Part shown: in pieces, positions 23,176 through 32,156 of the stretch
How positions within the stretch are numbered: position 1 is the stretch's first letter
Layout: each line of letters opens with the position of its first letter
Source: Proteiniclasticum ruminis DSM 24773
GTDB taxonomy: Bacteria > Bacillota > Clostridia > Clostridiales > Clostridiaceae
Direction of reading: 5' to 3'
DNA: 64,000 nucleotides
NCBI RefSeq assembly: GCF_000701905.1
Contig: NZ_JNKC01000001.1
Location: 124,001 to 188,000 of the forward strand
Notes under the pieces: generated by a model
Databases searched by the model: none
Told to the model about the DNA's origin: nothing
What the model saw: only the letters and a program-made list of their open reading frames with translations
Program-made: the position numbers and the translations under genes

Positions 23176-25194
23176 TTAATTCAAACAAATATAGTTTAGA
23201 CTCTGAGACAGTTTATGAAGAAACTGCTCTTTAATCTGCTGATGCTCTTCTGTTTTTCCAAGATAAACGGTCTTGGCATAGGCATTTGCTTTGAGAAAGA
23301 GTTCATAGTCACTCGCCAGATCAGAAAGCATCAAGCCGGAATGCCCACTTTGATGGACACCAAAAAGCTGACCTGTTCCTCTTTGCTTCAAGTCTTCTTC
23401 AGCAATATAAAAACCGTCATTGCTCTTTACCATGATTTCCAGCCTTTCTCTTGTGGACTGGCTCTTCATCTGTGCAACCATAATACAGTAAGACTGATAC
23501 TCTCCTCTACCCACACGGCCACGGAGCTGATGAAGCTGCGCTAGCCCAAAACGTTCTGCATTTTCAATGACCATCACGCTGGCATTAGGCACGTTGATTC
23601 CCACCTCTATGACTGTGGTGGAAATGAGCACCTTTATGTCTCCAGCCTTAAATGACTCCATCACTCGTTCTTTCTCTTTTGATGTCATTTTACCATGCAG
23701 ATAGGCCATTGGGATACCTTTAAGTGTTCCCTTTGACAACTCTTCTAAGAGTCCCACCACTGAATTCAGATCGCTCTCCTCATCGAGATCAATCAAAGGA
23801 GTTACAATATAGGCTTGCCTTCCTTTCTGAACTTCATCCAGAACTTTCTTATAGCAGGCAACTCTCTTACTCTGATCCATCAGAACTGTTTTTATTTCCT
23901 TTCTTCCCCGGGGCAGTTCATCAATGACAGAAAGATCCAGATCCGAATAAATGGTCAGTGCCATGGTTCTCGGGATAGGAGTAGCACTCATCACAAGGAC
24001 CTCAGACATCTGATTTTTATGGATGAGTTTTGCTCTCTGATTGACACCGAACCTGTGCTGTTCATCAGTAATGATCATCCCGAGTTTCTTAAACTGGACC
24101 TTCTCTTCGATCAGCGCATGAGTGCCTACCATGAGCAGAGGCTTCCCTTCCTTAAGCTGAGCGATAATTCCCTCCCGCTCTTTCTTTTTCGTAGACCCAG
24201 TCAGAAGGTGAACCGCAACACCAAATGGAGATAAAAGTTTTTCTGCTTCCAGAAAATGCTGTTTTGCAAGGATCTCTGTAGGCGCCATAAAGGCAGCCTG
24301 GTATCCATTCTCCAATACATTGAATAACGCAACCAGCGCTACGATGGTTTTACCCGAACCAACATCCCCTTGAAGGAGGCGGTTCATCGGAGCCGGTTTC
24401 TTCTGGTCCAGAAGAATCTCACGAATCACTCTGTTCTGGGCATCGGTCATATCAAAAGGAATTGATTCTTTCAGAAGCTTCAGCCTTGGACTCATTGAAA
24501 ATCGAATACCATGCTCTTCTTCTTGTCTCCGGCTCCTGGATATCATTATTTTCAGGGAGTACGCAAACATCTCATGAAATTTCATCCGTTTCAGAGATTT
24601 AAGCAAAAGCTCCTCATCTTGGGGGAAGTGAAGATTTCTTACTGCTGTATCGAGATCAATCAGATCCTCCTGTTTGAGAATCCTCTCCGGAAAATTTTCA
24701 TTTATATGCACTTTTTCAAGAATTTGACGGACAAGCTTCTTAATCAGGGTTCCTGTAACCTTCCCCTCTAAAGAATACACAGGAACAATCTCTTCTGTAT
24801 CTCGGTTCTGAACGGGGTTAATGGACTCAATGAACTTGCTCTTTTTCTCAAACTTGCCTTTCAGCTGATACTTCTCACCAATCTTATACTGGCTGGTGAT
24901 ATATGGCATATTAAAATAAGTTGCCTTCAGCGCACCAAATTCTGTATGGAACCAAATGGTTGCCATCGTCTTTCCCGTTCTCGTACGGAAAGGCTTGGAG
25001 ATTTTTGTCACTTCAGCTTCTATCCTGATCTTATCCATTCCGTTCAGATACATCTCATCTGCATTTCTGTACGTATCATATCCCCTCGGAAAATAAAGAA
25101 GCAAGTCAAGCAGTGTATAGATTCCCATATTTTCCAGCTGTTCTCTAGTCTTTTCTCCAACCCCTTTTAAGGTAGATACAGAATCGTAGATCAA
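23176..25194 (-). CDS. recG: ATP-dependent DNA helicase RecG
   Basis: RecG remodels stalled replication forks and Holliday junctions. The 672-residue protein has an N-terminal wedge/OB domain (GVGEKTREQLENMGI near residue 12, RIEAEVTKI). The SF2 motor follows, with GDVGSGKTIVALVALF near residue 275, the DEQH box in ITDEQHRFG, MSATPIPRT, and QLRGRVGRGEYQSYCI. The start codon is TTG at 25194, supported by AAGGGGG 8 bases upstream; no ATG fits the N-terminus. Confidence 0.97.
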   Translation of the reverse strand: MIYDSVSTLKGVGEKTREQLENMGIYTLLDLLLYFPRGYDTYRNADEMYLNGMDKIRIEAEVTKISKPFRTRTGKTMATIWFHTEFGALKATYFNMPYITSQYKIGEKYQLKGKFEKKSKFIESINPVQNRDTEEIVPVYSLEGKVTGTLIKKLVRQILEKVHINENFPERILKQEDLIDLDTAVRNLHFPQDEELLLKSLKRMKFHEMFAYSLKIMISRSRRQEEEHGIRFSMSPRLKLLKESIPFDMTDAQNRVIREILLDQKKPAPMNRLLQGDVGSGKTIVALVALFNVLENGYQAAFMAPTEILAKQHFLEAEKLLSPFGVAVHLLTGSTKKKEREGIIAQLKEGKPLLMVGTHALIEEKVQFKKLGMIITDEQHRFGVNQRAKLIHKNQMSEVLVMSATPIPRTMALTIYSDLDLSVIDELPRGRKEIKTVLMDQSKRVACYKKVLDEVQKGRQAYIVTPLIDLDEESDLNSVVGLLEELSKGTLKGIPMAYLHGKMTSKEKERVMESFKAGDIKVLISTTVIEVGINVPNASVMVIENAERFGLAQLHQLRGRVGRGEYQSYCIMVAQMKSQSTRERLEIMVKSNDGFYIAEEDLKQRGTGQLFGVHQSGHSGLMLSDLASDYELFLKANAYAKTVYLGKTEEHQQIKEQFLHKLSQSLNYICLN

Positions 25195-25211
25195 AAATTA
25201 TTCCCCCTTGT

Positions 25212-25238
25212 AAAAAAAGAAGGCCTCCGCCTTCTTTT
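25212..25238 (-). terminator. Intrinsic terminator between fakA and recG
   Basis: On the minus strand AAAAGAAGG pairs with CCTTCTTTT, followed by a seven-T run. It ends the asp23-fakA transcript only 20 bases before the recG start, so either recG relies on read-through or has a promoter inside fakA. Confidence 0.8.
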
Positions 25239-25243
25239 GATTT

Positions 25244-26878
25244 CTATTCTACTGCAATGATGAAGTAGTAAAGAGGCTGTTTACCAGCTACACTCATCAC
25301 ATCAAGATCTTCATGCTTCTCTTCCAGTTCAGAAAGGAAGAGAGCAAACTCTTCTTCATTTACATCTTCACCATAGAAGAGTGTGATAGAGGAACTGTCC
25401 TCATCCACCATTGTATCTATGAGCTCATCCACCAATGGATAGAGGTCTCTTTTCACTACTTTTATTTTACTTTCGAGAAGTCCAAGATAATCTCCCTGCT
25501 TCACAGCCATCCCTTCAATTTCAGTATCACGCACCGCATAGGTCACAGATCCTGATTTAACAGTACTGATGCTGGCAAGAAGCGCATCGTAATTTGTCTC
25601 TACATTTGCTTCAGGGTTAAATGCAGTCAGCGCCGCAACCCCCTGAGGAATTGTCTTTGTCGGGATCACATAGACATCTTTGCCCGAAATATCCTTGGCC
25701 TGGTTTGCCGCCATGATGATATTCTTGTTGTTCGGCAGAATGAAAACATGTTCCGCATTTGCACTTTCCACTGCCTTCACGATATCCTGCGTGGAGGGAT
25801 TCATGGTCTGTCCTCCTGAAATGACATAGTTCACGCCCAGATCTTCGAATACTTCACGAATACCTTCTCCCATGGACACAGAAATGAACGCATATTTCTC
25901 TTTCACTGCTTCCACAACTGGTTCTGATTTTGGAGCTTCCATATGCACATCAGGTGTGTCCTGAAGATTTCTATGCTGTTCTCTCATATTCTCGATCTTG
26001 ATCTTTGTAAGCTCACCCATTTTAGCAGCTTCCGCCAGAACAAGGCCAGGATTGTCTGTGTGTACGTGCACTTTGAGTATATCATCGAATGCCACATAAA
26101 CGATGGAGTCTCCCATGGATTCGAGATAGTCTCTAAAGGAATCATTCTCTGGTTTAGCTAGGACAATAAATTCTGTGCAGTATCCAAAGGTGATTTCGGT
26201 GTGTGTATCTCTTGCGGCAACATACTCCTCAAAGGATTTCTGCTCCACTTTCTCCGCCATCTTAAATCCGCTCTTCAGGGCCTCATGCATCCCTTTCAGG
26301 ATCACAAGCAGCCCCATACCACCGGAATCCACTACATTCGCAGCTTTCAGCTGTGGCAGAAGTTCTGGTGTCTTCTCCAGGGATTCATCTGCAAAACTCA
26401 CAACTTTTTCCATAAGATCCGTTACGTCATCTGTATGGTATTCTGTGGTTTTTTCACCAACTTCACGAATTACTGTAAGAATCGTTCCTTCTGTAGGTCT
26501 CATGACAGCACGGTAGGCTGACTTAGACCCTTCAAGAAGACTGAGGGCAAACTCGTAAGCATTGACCTCCTCTTTTCCTTCCAGTCCCTTGGCAATCCCT
26601 CTGAATATCTGGGAAAGAATAACTCCAGAGTTTCCTCTAGCCCCCATAAGAGCTCCCTTGGCAAGCACTTTAGAAATTTCACCAATGGATGTGGATTTGG
26701 AGTTTCTAACCTCATCTACTGCAGCCGTAAAGGTCATGGACATGTTTGTGCCTGTATCTCCATCTGGAACAGGGAAAACATTTAATGAATCCACATATGC
26801 TTTTTCATTTTCCAAACGGATGGATGCATTTGTCACCATGCTTAGAAAATGCTGTCCATTAATCTTGTTATATTTCAT
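25244..26878 (-). CDS. fakA: DAK2-domain fatty acid kinase FakA-like (YloV)
   Basis: FakA phosphorylates exogenous fatty acids bound to a FakB partner, delivering acyl-phosphate to the PlsX/PlsY route. The 544-residue protein has an N-terminal DAK2 kinase domain with the nucleotide/metal-binding NVFPVPDGDTGTNMS near residue 31 and GARGNSGVILSQIFRG near 75. A central DUF1949-like stretch and a C-terminal EDD-like domain (SGGQTMNPSTQDIV, VFILPNNKNIIMAA) follow. The ATG giving MKYNKING is used because AGGAGG precedes it. No fakB is in the window. Gene order with asp23 is standard. Confidence 0.9.
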   Translation of the reverse strand: MKYNKINGQHFLSMVTNASIRLENEKAYVDSLNVFPVPDGDTGTNMSMTFTAAVDEVRNSKSTSIGEISKVLAKGALMGARGNSGVILSQIFRGIAKGLEGKEEVNAYEFALSLLEGSKSAYRAVMRPTEGTILTVIREVGEKTTEYHTDDVTDLMEKVVSFADESLEKTPELLPQLKAANVVDSGGMGLLVILKGMHEALKSGFKMAEKVEQKSFEEYVAARDTHTEITFGYCTEFIVLAKPENDSFRDYLESMGDSIVYVAFDDILKVHVHTDNPGLVLAEAAKMGELTKIKIENMREQHRNLQDTPDVHMEAPKSEPVVEAVKEKYAFISVSMGEGIREVFEDLGVNYVISGGQTMNPSTQDIVKAVESANAEHVFILPNNKNIIMAANQAKDISGKDVYVIPTKTIPQGVAALTAFNPEANVETNYDALLASISTVKSGSVTYAVRDTEIEGMAVKQGDYLGLLESKIKVVKRDLYPLVDELIDTMVDEDSSSITLFYGEDVNEEEFALFLSELEEKHEDLDVMSVAGKQPLYYFIIAVE

Positions 26879-26956
26879 ATAATATTCCTCCTGCAAAATA
26901 TGGACAATACACTCTATGTCCATGCCACTTCTCAATTATCCTACTAAAATTATAAG

Positions 26957-26978
26957 AAAACCCTACTGCTAGGGTTTT
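26957..26978 (-). terminator. Hairpin between asp23 and fakA
   Basis: AAAACCCTA pairs with TAGGGTTTT around a GCAG loop. On the minus strand it is followed by CTTATAATTTT, a broken T tract, so partial termination is more likely than a full stop. The 190-base gap holds nothing else clear. Confidence 0.55.
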
Positions 26979-27070
26979 ATAATAAAATATACCATCTGCT
27001 ATTATACTAAAGGTTGCATGTTGAAATCAAACTTTACTGGCAATTTCTTAAAAAAACTTAAGATTTGATT

Positions 27071-27418
27071 TTAGAAACGCACTCCTTCAATATTCACAAC
27101 AATACTGTTCACCTTGAGTCCCAGATAGTTTTCTACATTGTATCGAACTTTTTGGATAATATTATTGGCAATGACAGAAATCTTTGTTCCATATTCCACA
27201 ACCACAAAGAGATCAATAGAAAGCTCATTGTTCTTCGCATTGATCTTTACACCCTTATTCAGATGCTCCACACGAATCAGTTCCCACAGTCCATCTTTGG
27301 TATTCTTGGCAGCCATACCGACGACTCCATAGCACTCCATGGTAGACAATCCAACCACATTGGCGATGACATCCTCAGAGTATGAAATATGTCCGAGTTC
27401 ATTTGTTAATCCAATCAT
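27071..27418 (-). CDS. Asp23/Gls24 family protein (YloU-like)
   Basis: A 115-residue Asp23 (DUF322) protein. It has the family start LGHISYSEDVIANVVGLSTM and the conserved centre GVKINAKNNELSIDLFVVVEYG near residue 52, ending in VNSIVVNIEGVRF. Proteins of this family associate with the cell envelope and affect envelope stress responses. Here the position before fakA is the conserved one. GAGGAGGAA lies upstream of the ATG. It is divergent from rpmB, with both promoters in the shared 264-base gap. Confidence 0.92.
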   Translation of the reverse strand: MIGLTNELGHISYSEDVIANVVGLSTMECYGVVGMAAKNTKDGLWELIRVEHLNKGVKINAKNNELSIDLFVVVEYGTKISVIANNIIQKVRYNVENYLGLKVNSIVVNIEGVRF

Positions 27419-27495
27419 GAAACTTCCTCCTCAATCCAGGCAGTACGTTCTGCACTCCCGGTATACCTTCAGTGCGTGCGCTTACAGCAAAAGCC

Positions 27496-27524
27496 TTGAT
27501 AAGCACACGTGTTATCCCTATAAT
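27496..27524 (+). promoter_or_regulatory. Distal promoter of rpmB
   Basis: TTGATA and TATAAT with 17-base spacing on the plus strand, about 160 bases upstream of the rpmB start. Confidence 0.75.
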
Positions 27525-27579
27525 GATATTATATTTTCATCAAGACTTCAATATAAAGAAATTTTGGTCTAAAATTATG

Positions 27580-27609
27580 TTGCATTCTCTTCGTATATTA
27601 TGATAGAAT
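27580..27609 (+). promoter_or_regulatory. Possible proximal promoter of rpmB
   Basis: TTGCAT and TAGAAT with 18-base spacing, about 75 bases upstream of the start. It is weaker than the distal pair. Confidence 0.45.
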
Positions 27610-27682
27610 GGTATCTGTTCAAAACAAATAATAATATAAGCTTTTGAGAAGAGTAGTATCTCTCAGGAGGAGGTGTATTTTA

Positions 27683-27874
27683 ATGGCAAGAAAATGCGAT
27701 ATCTGTAATAAAGGTGTAGTTGCTGGTGTACAGTATTCTCATTCACACAGACAATCTAAGAGAACATGGGCACCAAACCTAAAAAGAGTACGTGCTGTTG
27801 TTAACGGAACTCCCCAGAGAGTTAACGTTTGTACTAGATGCCTACGTTCCGGTAAGGTTGAAAGAGCGGTATAA
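27683..27874 (+). CDS. rpmB: 50S ribosomal protein L28
   Basis: The 63-residue product is L28 in its zinc-ribbon form: MARKCDICNKGVVAGVQYSH with C-x2-C, then KRTWAPNLKRVRA, and a second C-x2-C in VCTRCLRSGKV. The ATG at 27683 follows AGGAGGAGG; a frame-extending start upstream lacks support. It is the only plus-strand gene in the 21.5-39.7 kb stretch, a common arrangement opposite asp23. Confidence 0.97.
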   Translation: MARKCDICNKGVVAGVQYSHSHRQSKRTWAPNLKRVRAVVNGTPQRVNVCTRCLRSGKVERAV

Positions 27875-27889
27875 CAGAGTAAGAAATTG

Positions 27890-27914
27890 TAGCTGATCCT
27901 TATGGGATCGGCTA
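27890..27914 (+). terminator. First terminator after rpmB
   Basis: TAGCTGATCC pairs with GGATCGGCTA (G-U allowed), followed by TTTTACTTTTT on the plus strand. Confidence 0.7.
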
Positions 27915-27940
27915 TTTTACTTTTTAAGCAGAATAAATCA

Positions 27941-27979
27941 GGAAGTATGGAAAAGTGATGTTTCACATTCTATACTTCC
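27941..27979 (+). terminator. Second terminator after rpmB
   Basis: GGAAGTAT pairs with ATACTTCC, with an inner stem (GAAAAGTG region with CACATTC), and is followed by TTTTTTATT on the plus strand. It stands 27 bases beyond the first terminator and faces the convergent thiN gene. Confidence 0.75.
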
Positions 27980-27986
27980 TTTTTTA

Positions 27987-28622
27987 TTAATCTTCCGTCA
28001 TAAAAACCAGCAGTGTTCCTTCTGTAAATGTGACCGAGAGCTTATCTTGTATAAACTCATTGGAAATGGTTCTAGGGTCCCCAAATTTAAGCTCATAGTT
28101 CCATAGTGGATACTTTACTCCTTTTACACCAAAACCCTTCACAGAGCCTCTAAACCCCTGGAAAGAGATATATCTTCCAAAACCTCTCTCAATGACTCCA
28201 GGAGATCTCAGTAGAAAGATTTTATTGTGATCATCATACATATACGCTTTGACGCCTTTTTCCAGGCACTGATCCAGCAGGGCTAAATTCCCGACGAAAT
28301 GATCCAATCTGCTGCCTGTGCATCCTAAAAAATCAATTTCTTCTACTCCCAGGAGCACAGCCTCATGCAGCGCCGCTTCTGTATCAGTGAAGTCTTTTTC
28401 TTCGTCATAAGTTTTAACGACGGTTTTATCTTTAAAAAATGAAAGGGTCTCCTTCGAAATAGAATCGAAGTCCCCAACGAGAAGATTTGGGACAATCTTC
28501 TCATCACGAAAAAATTCAGCCCCTTTATCCACCGCTATCAGATAAGTATCCTCTTTGTAAAGTCTTTCAAAAAGGGAACGGCTTGGTTTTTTACCGCCTG
28601 ATACAATAATCGCCTTACTCAT
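27987..28622 (-). CDS. thiN: Thiamine pyrophosphokinase
   Basis: Converts thiamine and ATP directly to thiamine diphosphate. The 211-residue protein has LIAVDKGAEFF near residue 28, GDFDSISKET near 52, the acidic EEKDFTDTEAALHEAV near 78, and GCTGSRLDHFVGNL near 100, all family landmarks. The ATG overlapping the rpe stop by 8 bases is used; a frame extending 15 codons into rpe is less likely. It is the last gene of the prpC-prkC-rsgA-rpe-thiN group. Confidence 0.94.
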   Translation of the reverse strand: MSKAIIVSGGKKPSRSLFERLYKEDTYLIAVDKGAEFFRDEKIVPNLLVGDFDSISKETLSFFKDKTVVKTYDEEKDFTDTEAALHEAVLLGVEEIDFLGCTGSRLDHFVGNLALLDQCLEKGVKAYMYDDHNKIFLLRSPGVIERGFGRYISFQGFRGSVKGFGVKGVKYPLWNYELKFGDPRTISNEFIQDKLSVTFTEGTLLVFMTED

Positions 28623-29271
28623 CACTGGCTTTTCGGAGTGCACTGATATTGCTTTCAATTTCTCCATTCCTATACACTGCAGAACCTGCGACCACTATAT
28701 CGCATCCAGCTTCCACAGCCATTTTGATTGTATGGACATCAATTCCACCGTCAATCTCAATGAGAAGATCCGGATTCAAGGTTTCTGCCATCTTCTTCAG
28801 TTCTTTCACTTTATCCAGGGTATATGGAATAAAACTCTGACCACCAAACCCAGGATTCACAGACATGATGAGCACAAGATCCAGCTTATGAAGTATCGGT
28901 TTCAGCACATCCACTGGAGTTGCGGGATTCAGTGTGATTCCAGCTTTCAGCCCTCTTGACTTGATCTTCTCAATGGCGCGATCCACATGAACTTCAGCCT
29001 CATAGTGAAAGTTGATGAGGTCTGCTCCGGCATCCGCAAAAGCATCTATATAGCTGCTTGGATTGACAATCATCAGATGAACATCAAAAAGCTTCTCTGT
29101 GTAAGGACGGATTGCCTTGATCACCGGAAGCCCGAAACTGATATTCGGAACATAAGACCCGTCCATCACATCAATATGGATCCAGTCAGCACCAGCCTTG
29201 TCTGTTCTTGTAATATCTCTGCCCAGATTCGCAAAATCAGCAGATAGGATTGATGGGGCTATTTTTACCAT
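28615..29271 (-). CDS. rpe: Ribulose-phosphate 3-epimerase
   Basis: Interconverts ribulose 5-phosphate and xylulose 5-phosphate in the pentose phosphate pathway. The 218-residue TIM-barrel protein shows IAPSILSADFANLG at the N-terminus, WIHIDVMDGSYVPN near residue 31 (metal-binding His and Asp), VLIMSVNPGFGGQSFIP near 135, and IEIDGGIDVHTIKMAVEAG near 172. It lies between rsgA and thiN with overlaps on both sides. Confidence 0.97.
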   Translation of the reverse strand: MVKIAPSILSADFANLGRDITRTDKAGADWIHIDVMDGSYVPNISFGLPVIKAIRPYTEKLFDVHLMIVNPSSYIDAFADAGADLINFHYEAEVHVDRAIEKIKSRGLKAGITLNPATPVDVLKPILHKLDLVLIMSVNPGFGGQSFIPYTLDKVKELKKMAETLNPDLLIEIDGGIDVHTIKMAVEAGCDIVVAGSAVYRNGEIESNISALRKASDE

Positions 29272-30128
29272 TTTCTTTTATTCTCCTCTAACAGTTCATT
29301 ATAATATTTGACATAATAATTATACCTCTCCACCGAGATTGTTTTACCGACCTCATCTTTCACTCTGCAGCCTGGCTCCTTATCATGGTTACACCCTTGA
29401 AAACGGCACTGGCCCTCATATACATGAAACTCCGGAAAATAATCCTTCAGTTCTTTGGCTTCCATAGTCATTTCCATAGTTGAAAAACCTGGTGTATCCA
29501 CAAGCAGCGCATCCTCCACATCAATCAGCTCACTGTGTCTCGTCGTATGTTTTCCTCTTTTCACCTTCTCTGAGATGATCCCAGTCTCCATTTTTTCAGA
29601 TCCTGCCAGTTTATTGAGCAGAGTCGATTTACCCGCACCCGATGGACCGCATAATACAGTAATCTGATTCTTCAGCCCTTTGAGGAGCTCTTCAAGACCT
29701 GCCCCGTCTTTTGCGGTGATAAAATGAATTTGATATCCTGTTCCTTTGAACAGCTCTTTTAACTGTATCTTCTCATTCTCTGTGGCAAGATCGCTCTTAT
29801 TGAAAACGAGCACTGGCTCAATACCACTCTTTTCCAAAGAGATGATGAATTTATTCAAAAGCTCAAAATTGATGTCTGGATTTCTCAAGGCAAACACTAC
29901 ATACGCTTGGCTGACATTGGCCACAAATGGTCGAACAAGCTCAGAAGTTCTTTTGTGAATCTCATCCACCACATTTCCTTCTGGTGTTGATACCACGGAA
30001 ACCCGGTCACCGACCATCGGTGTGATATTATTTTTTCTGAATATACCTCGGGCTTTGCATTCTAAAATTCCCTCTTCAGTTTTTACATAGTAGAATCCTG
30101 CAATCCCTTTGATAATAATCCCTTCCAT
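29265..30128 (-). CDS. rsgA: Small-subunit GTPase RsgA (YloQ)
   Basis: RsgA checks and completes 30S maturation. The 287-residue protein has an N-terminal OB-fold (MEGIIIKGIAGFYYV) and a circularly permuted GTPase domain. NKSD-type FNKSDLA near residue 115 comes before the P-loop GPSGAGKSTLLN near 165 and DTPGF near 205. A C-terminal zinc knuckle (C-x5-C-x6-H-x5-C pattern in GQCRFQGCNHDKEPGC) completes it. The ATG giving MEGIII is chosen on the basis of AAAGGA upstream. Confidence 0.95.
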   Translation of the reverse strand: MEGIIIKGIAGFYYVKTEEGILECKARGIFRKNNITPMVGDRVSVVSTPEGNVVDEIHKRTSELVRPFVANVSQAYVVFALRNPDINFELLNKFIISLEKSGIEPVLVFNKSDLATENEKIQLKELFKGTGYQIHFITAKDGAGLEELLKGLKNQITVLCGPSGAGKSTLLNKLAGSEKMETGIISEKVKRGKHTTRHSELIDVEDALLVDTPGFSTMEMTMEAKELKDYFPEFHVYEGQCRFQGCNHDKEPGCRVKDEVGKTISVERYNYYVKYYNELLEENKRKW

Positions 30129-30204
30129 TGCATCAGTCCTTTCCACTCTATTCTTTATGTTCTATTATAATCTATTTCTACCTGTTTGTTACCAAAGAAT
30201 CGCC

Positions 30205-30249
30205 AAAAAACAAACAACCAGCTCAATAATTTGAGCTGGCTGCTTGTTT
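30205..30249 (-). terminator. Intrinsic terminator after prkC
   Basis: On the minus strand a long stem (AAACAAGCAGCCAGCTCAA with TTGAGCTGGTTGTTTGTTT, one mismatch and a one-base offset) is followed by a T run. It separates prkC from rsgA. Confidence 0.85.
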
Positions 30250-30263
30250 ATAATTCAATGATT

Positions 30264-32156
30264 CTATGGTGTTTGAACTGGTTCTTGTGGATCTGGTTCT
30301 GGCGCACCAATGAGTTGCACCTTACTTCCATAAGGAACTGGTCCTCTTCCTTCTTGTCTAACCTCTAACATTATATCATTTGGTTCAGTATCTTCAATCA
30401 ATTCAGGAACAAGTCCAAGCGCTGTAAGTCTATTAGCAAAATCCCTAACCCGTTCTCCTGAATTGAATTTGGGAATATTCACTTCTGTATACTCATAAAT
30501 CGTGATATTGACCTTGGTTCCTTCCTTTACTTCTGTTGCAGCTGGAAGACTTTGTTCCACGATACGTCCGCTTTGCGCTTCATCTCCAGTAGGAACCTTT
30601 TTCACTTCGCCAATGGTAAGGCCAACAGCCTCCAGAAGAGCTTGCGCCTCTCTTTGTGTACGTCCCTTCATATCAGGAACGACAGATAATACAATCTCAG
30701 GACCTTTAGACACAACTACATTTACGGCGCTGCCTTTAGGCATAGAGGTATTCACAAGAGGATCCTGTCCGATGATTTCACCGGCAGGTATAGTCTCACT
30801 GAACTCTTCTGTAGTAGTTCCAATAATAAATCCGTTATTGCCTAGTATAATCTCTGCTGACTCAACGGTACTTCCTGTGATATCAGGCACATAGAGTTTT
30901 TCCTGTCCTGCGCTTAGTACTACGGAAACAGCGACTCCCTTCTTTACAGGAGTTCCTTCTTCTGGAATCACTTTAATTACTGTGTTCTCAGGCTGATCTG
31001 ATGTCTCCGTTCCAGTAACCTCAAGCACAAGATCCACCATTTCCAGGGCATCCTCTGCTTCCTCTTTGGTAAGCCCCATGATTTCTGGTATATTCACTTC
31101 TTCTTCCACAACTTCTCCTGGCTCATTTCCGTTGCCACGGCTGAATACCGCATCACCAATGAGTGCGCCAAGTACAACAACCAGAATCATGGCCAGTCCA
31201 ATAATCAGTGTCTTCTTTTTATTATTTGATGGCTTTTCATCATCATAAATGTCGTTTCTCATAGTTTTCCTTTCCGGCACTACCGCGTTCATGACTTGTG
31301 TGTGATCCGTATTAATATTCTCTTTTGTTTCCAGTCTTTCTCCATTCATCAGTGCACGGAGATCCATCATCATGTCTTCGATTCTCTGGTAGCGATCTAT
31401 CGGATTCTTCTCTGTTGCTTTCAGTATCACTTTCTCCAAGCCAGCACTGACAGAAAGGTTCAGTGCCCTTGGTGAAGGAAGAGGTTCCTGCATATGCTTC
31501 AGTGCGATGGTAATTGGGCTTTCAGCATCAAAAGGCACCTGACCGGTGACCATTTCATACATCACAATACCAAGGGAGTAAATATCAGATCTTCCATCTG
31601 TCATATTCCCTCTGGCTTGCTCTGGCGAGAAATAATGAGCTGAACCGATGATTTTGCCTGAATTGGTAATGGTCACAGAATCTGAATGTTTTGCAATACC
31701 AAAGTCTGTCACTTTGATCAGCCCATCTTTTGTGAGCATGATATTCTGAGGCTTTATATCACGGTGAATGATGTTGCTGTTATGCGCGGACTCCAAGGCA
31801 CGGGCAATCTGATAAGAATAATTCAGCGTTTCTTCCACAGACAGCTTTCCTTGTGCTTTGATGACTTCTTTCAGTGTTTTTCCCTTCACATACTCCATGA
31901 CAATATAATGGATCTGATCCTCACTGCCGACATTATAGATGTTGACAATATTGGGATGAGACAGGAAAGCTACCGCATTGGCTTCCTGCTTGAACTTATC
32001 CAAAATATCCTTATTGGATGAAAACTCCTTCTTCAGCACTTTGACTGCATCATACCGGTTCAGGTTCAGATCCAGTGCTTTATATACAACGGACATGCCA
32101 CCTTGGGCAATTTTTTCAGTGATTTCATAACGGTTCCCTAATATTTTTCCTATCAT
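30264..32156 (-). CDS. prkC: Ser/Thr protein kinase PrkC with PASTA repeats
   Basis: A membrane kinase sensing peptidoglycan fragments or lipid II. The 630-residue protein has a kinase domain (about 10-270) with the glycine loop AQGGMSVV, Lys39 in AVKVLKK, HRDIKPQN at 131-138 and DFG at 151-153. A single membrane helix follows near 317-337. The outside part has about four PASTA repeats, the last one divergent, and a proline-rich end (PEPDPQEPVQTP). Its ATG overlaps the phosphatase gene prpC by four bases, the standard kinase-phosphatase pair. Confidence 0.97.
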   Translation of the reverse strand: MIGKILGNRYEITEKIAQGGMSVVYKALDLNLNRYDAVKVLKKEFSSNKDILDKFKQEANAVAFLSHPNIVNIYNVGSEDQIHYIVMEYVKGKTLKEVIKAQGKLSVEETLNYSYQIARALESAHNSNIIHRDIKPQNIMLTKDGLIKVTDFGIAKHSDSVTITNSGKIIGSAHYFSPEQARGNMTDGRSDIYSLGIVMYEMVTGQVPFDAESPITIALKHMQEPLPSPRALNLSVSAGLEKVILKATEKNPIDRYQRIEDMMMDLRALMNGERLETKENINTDHTQVMNAVVPERKTMRNDIYDDEKPSNNKKKTLIIGLAMILVVVLGALIGDAVFSRGNGNEPGEVVEEEVNIPEIMGLTKEEAEDALEMVDLVLEVTGTETSDQPENTVIKVIPEEGTPVKKGVAVSVVLSAGQEKLYVPDITGSTVESAEIILGNNGFIIGTTTEEFSETIPAGEIIGQDPLVNTSMPKGSAVNVVVSKGPEIVLSVVPDMKGRTQREAQALLEAVGLTIGEVKKVPTGDEAQSGRIVEQSLPAATEVKEGTKVNITIYEYTEVNIPKFNSGERVRDFANRLTALGLVPELIEDTEPNDIMLEVRQEGRGPVPYGSKVQLIGAPEPDPQEPVQTP

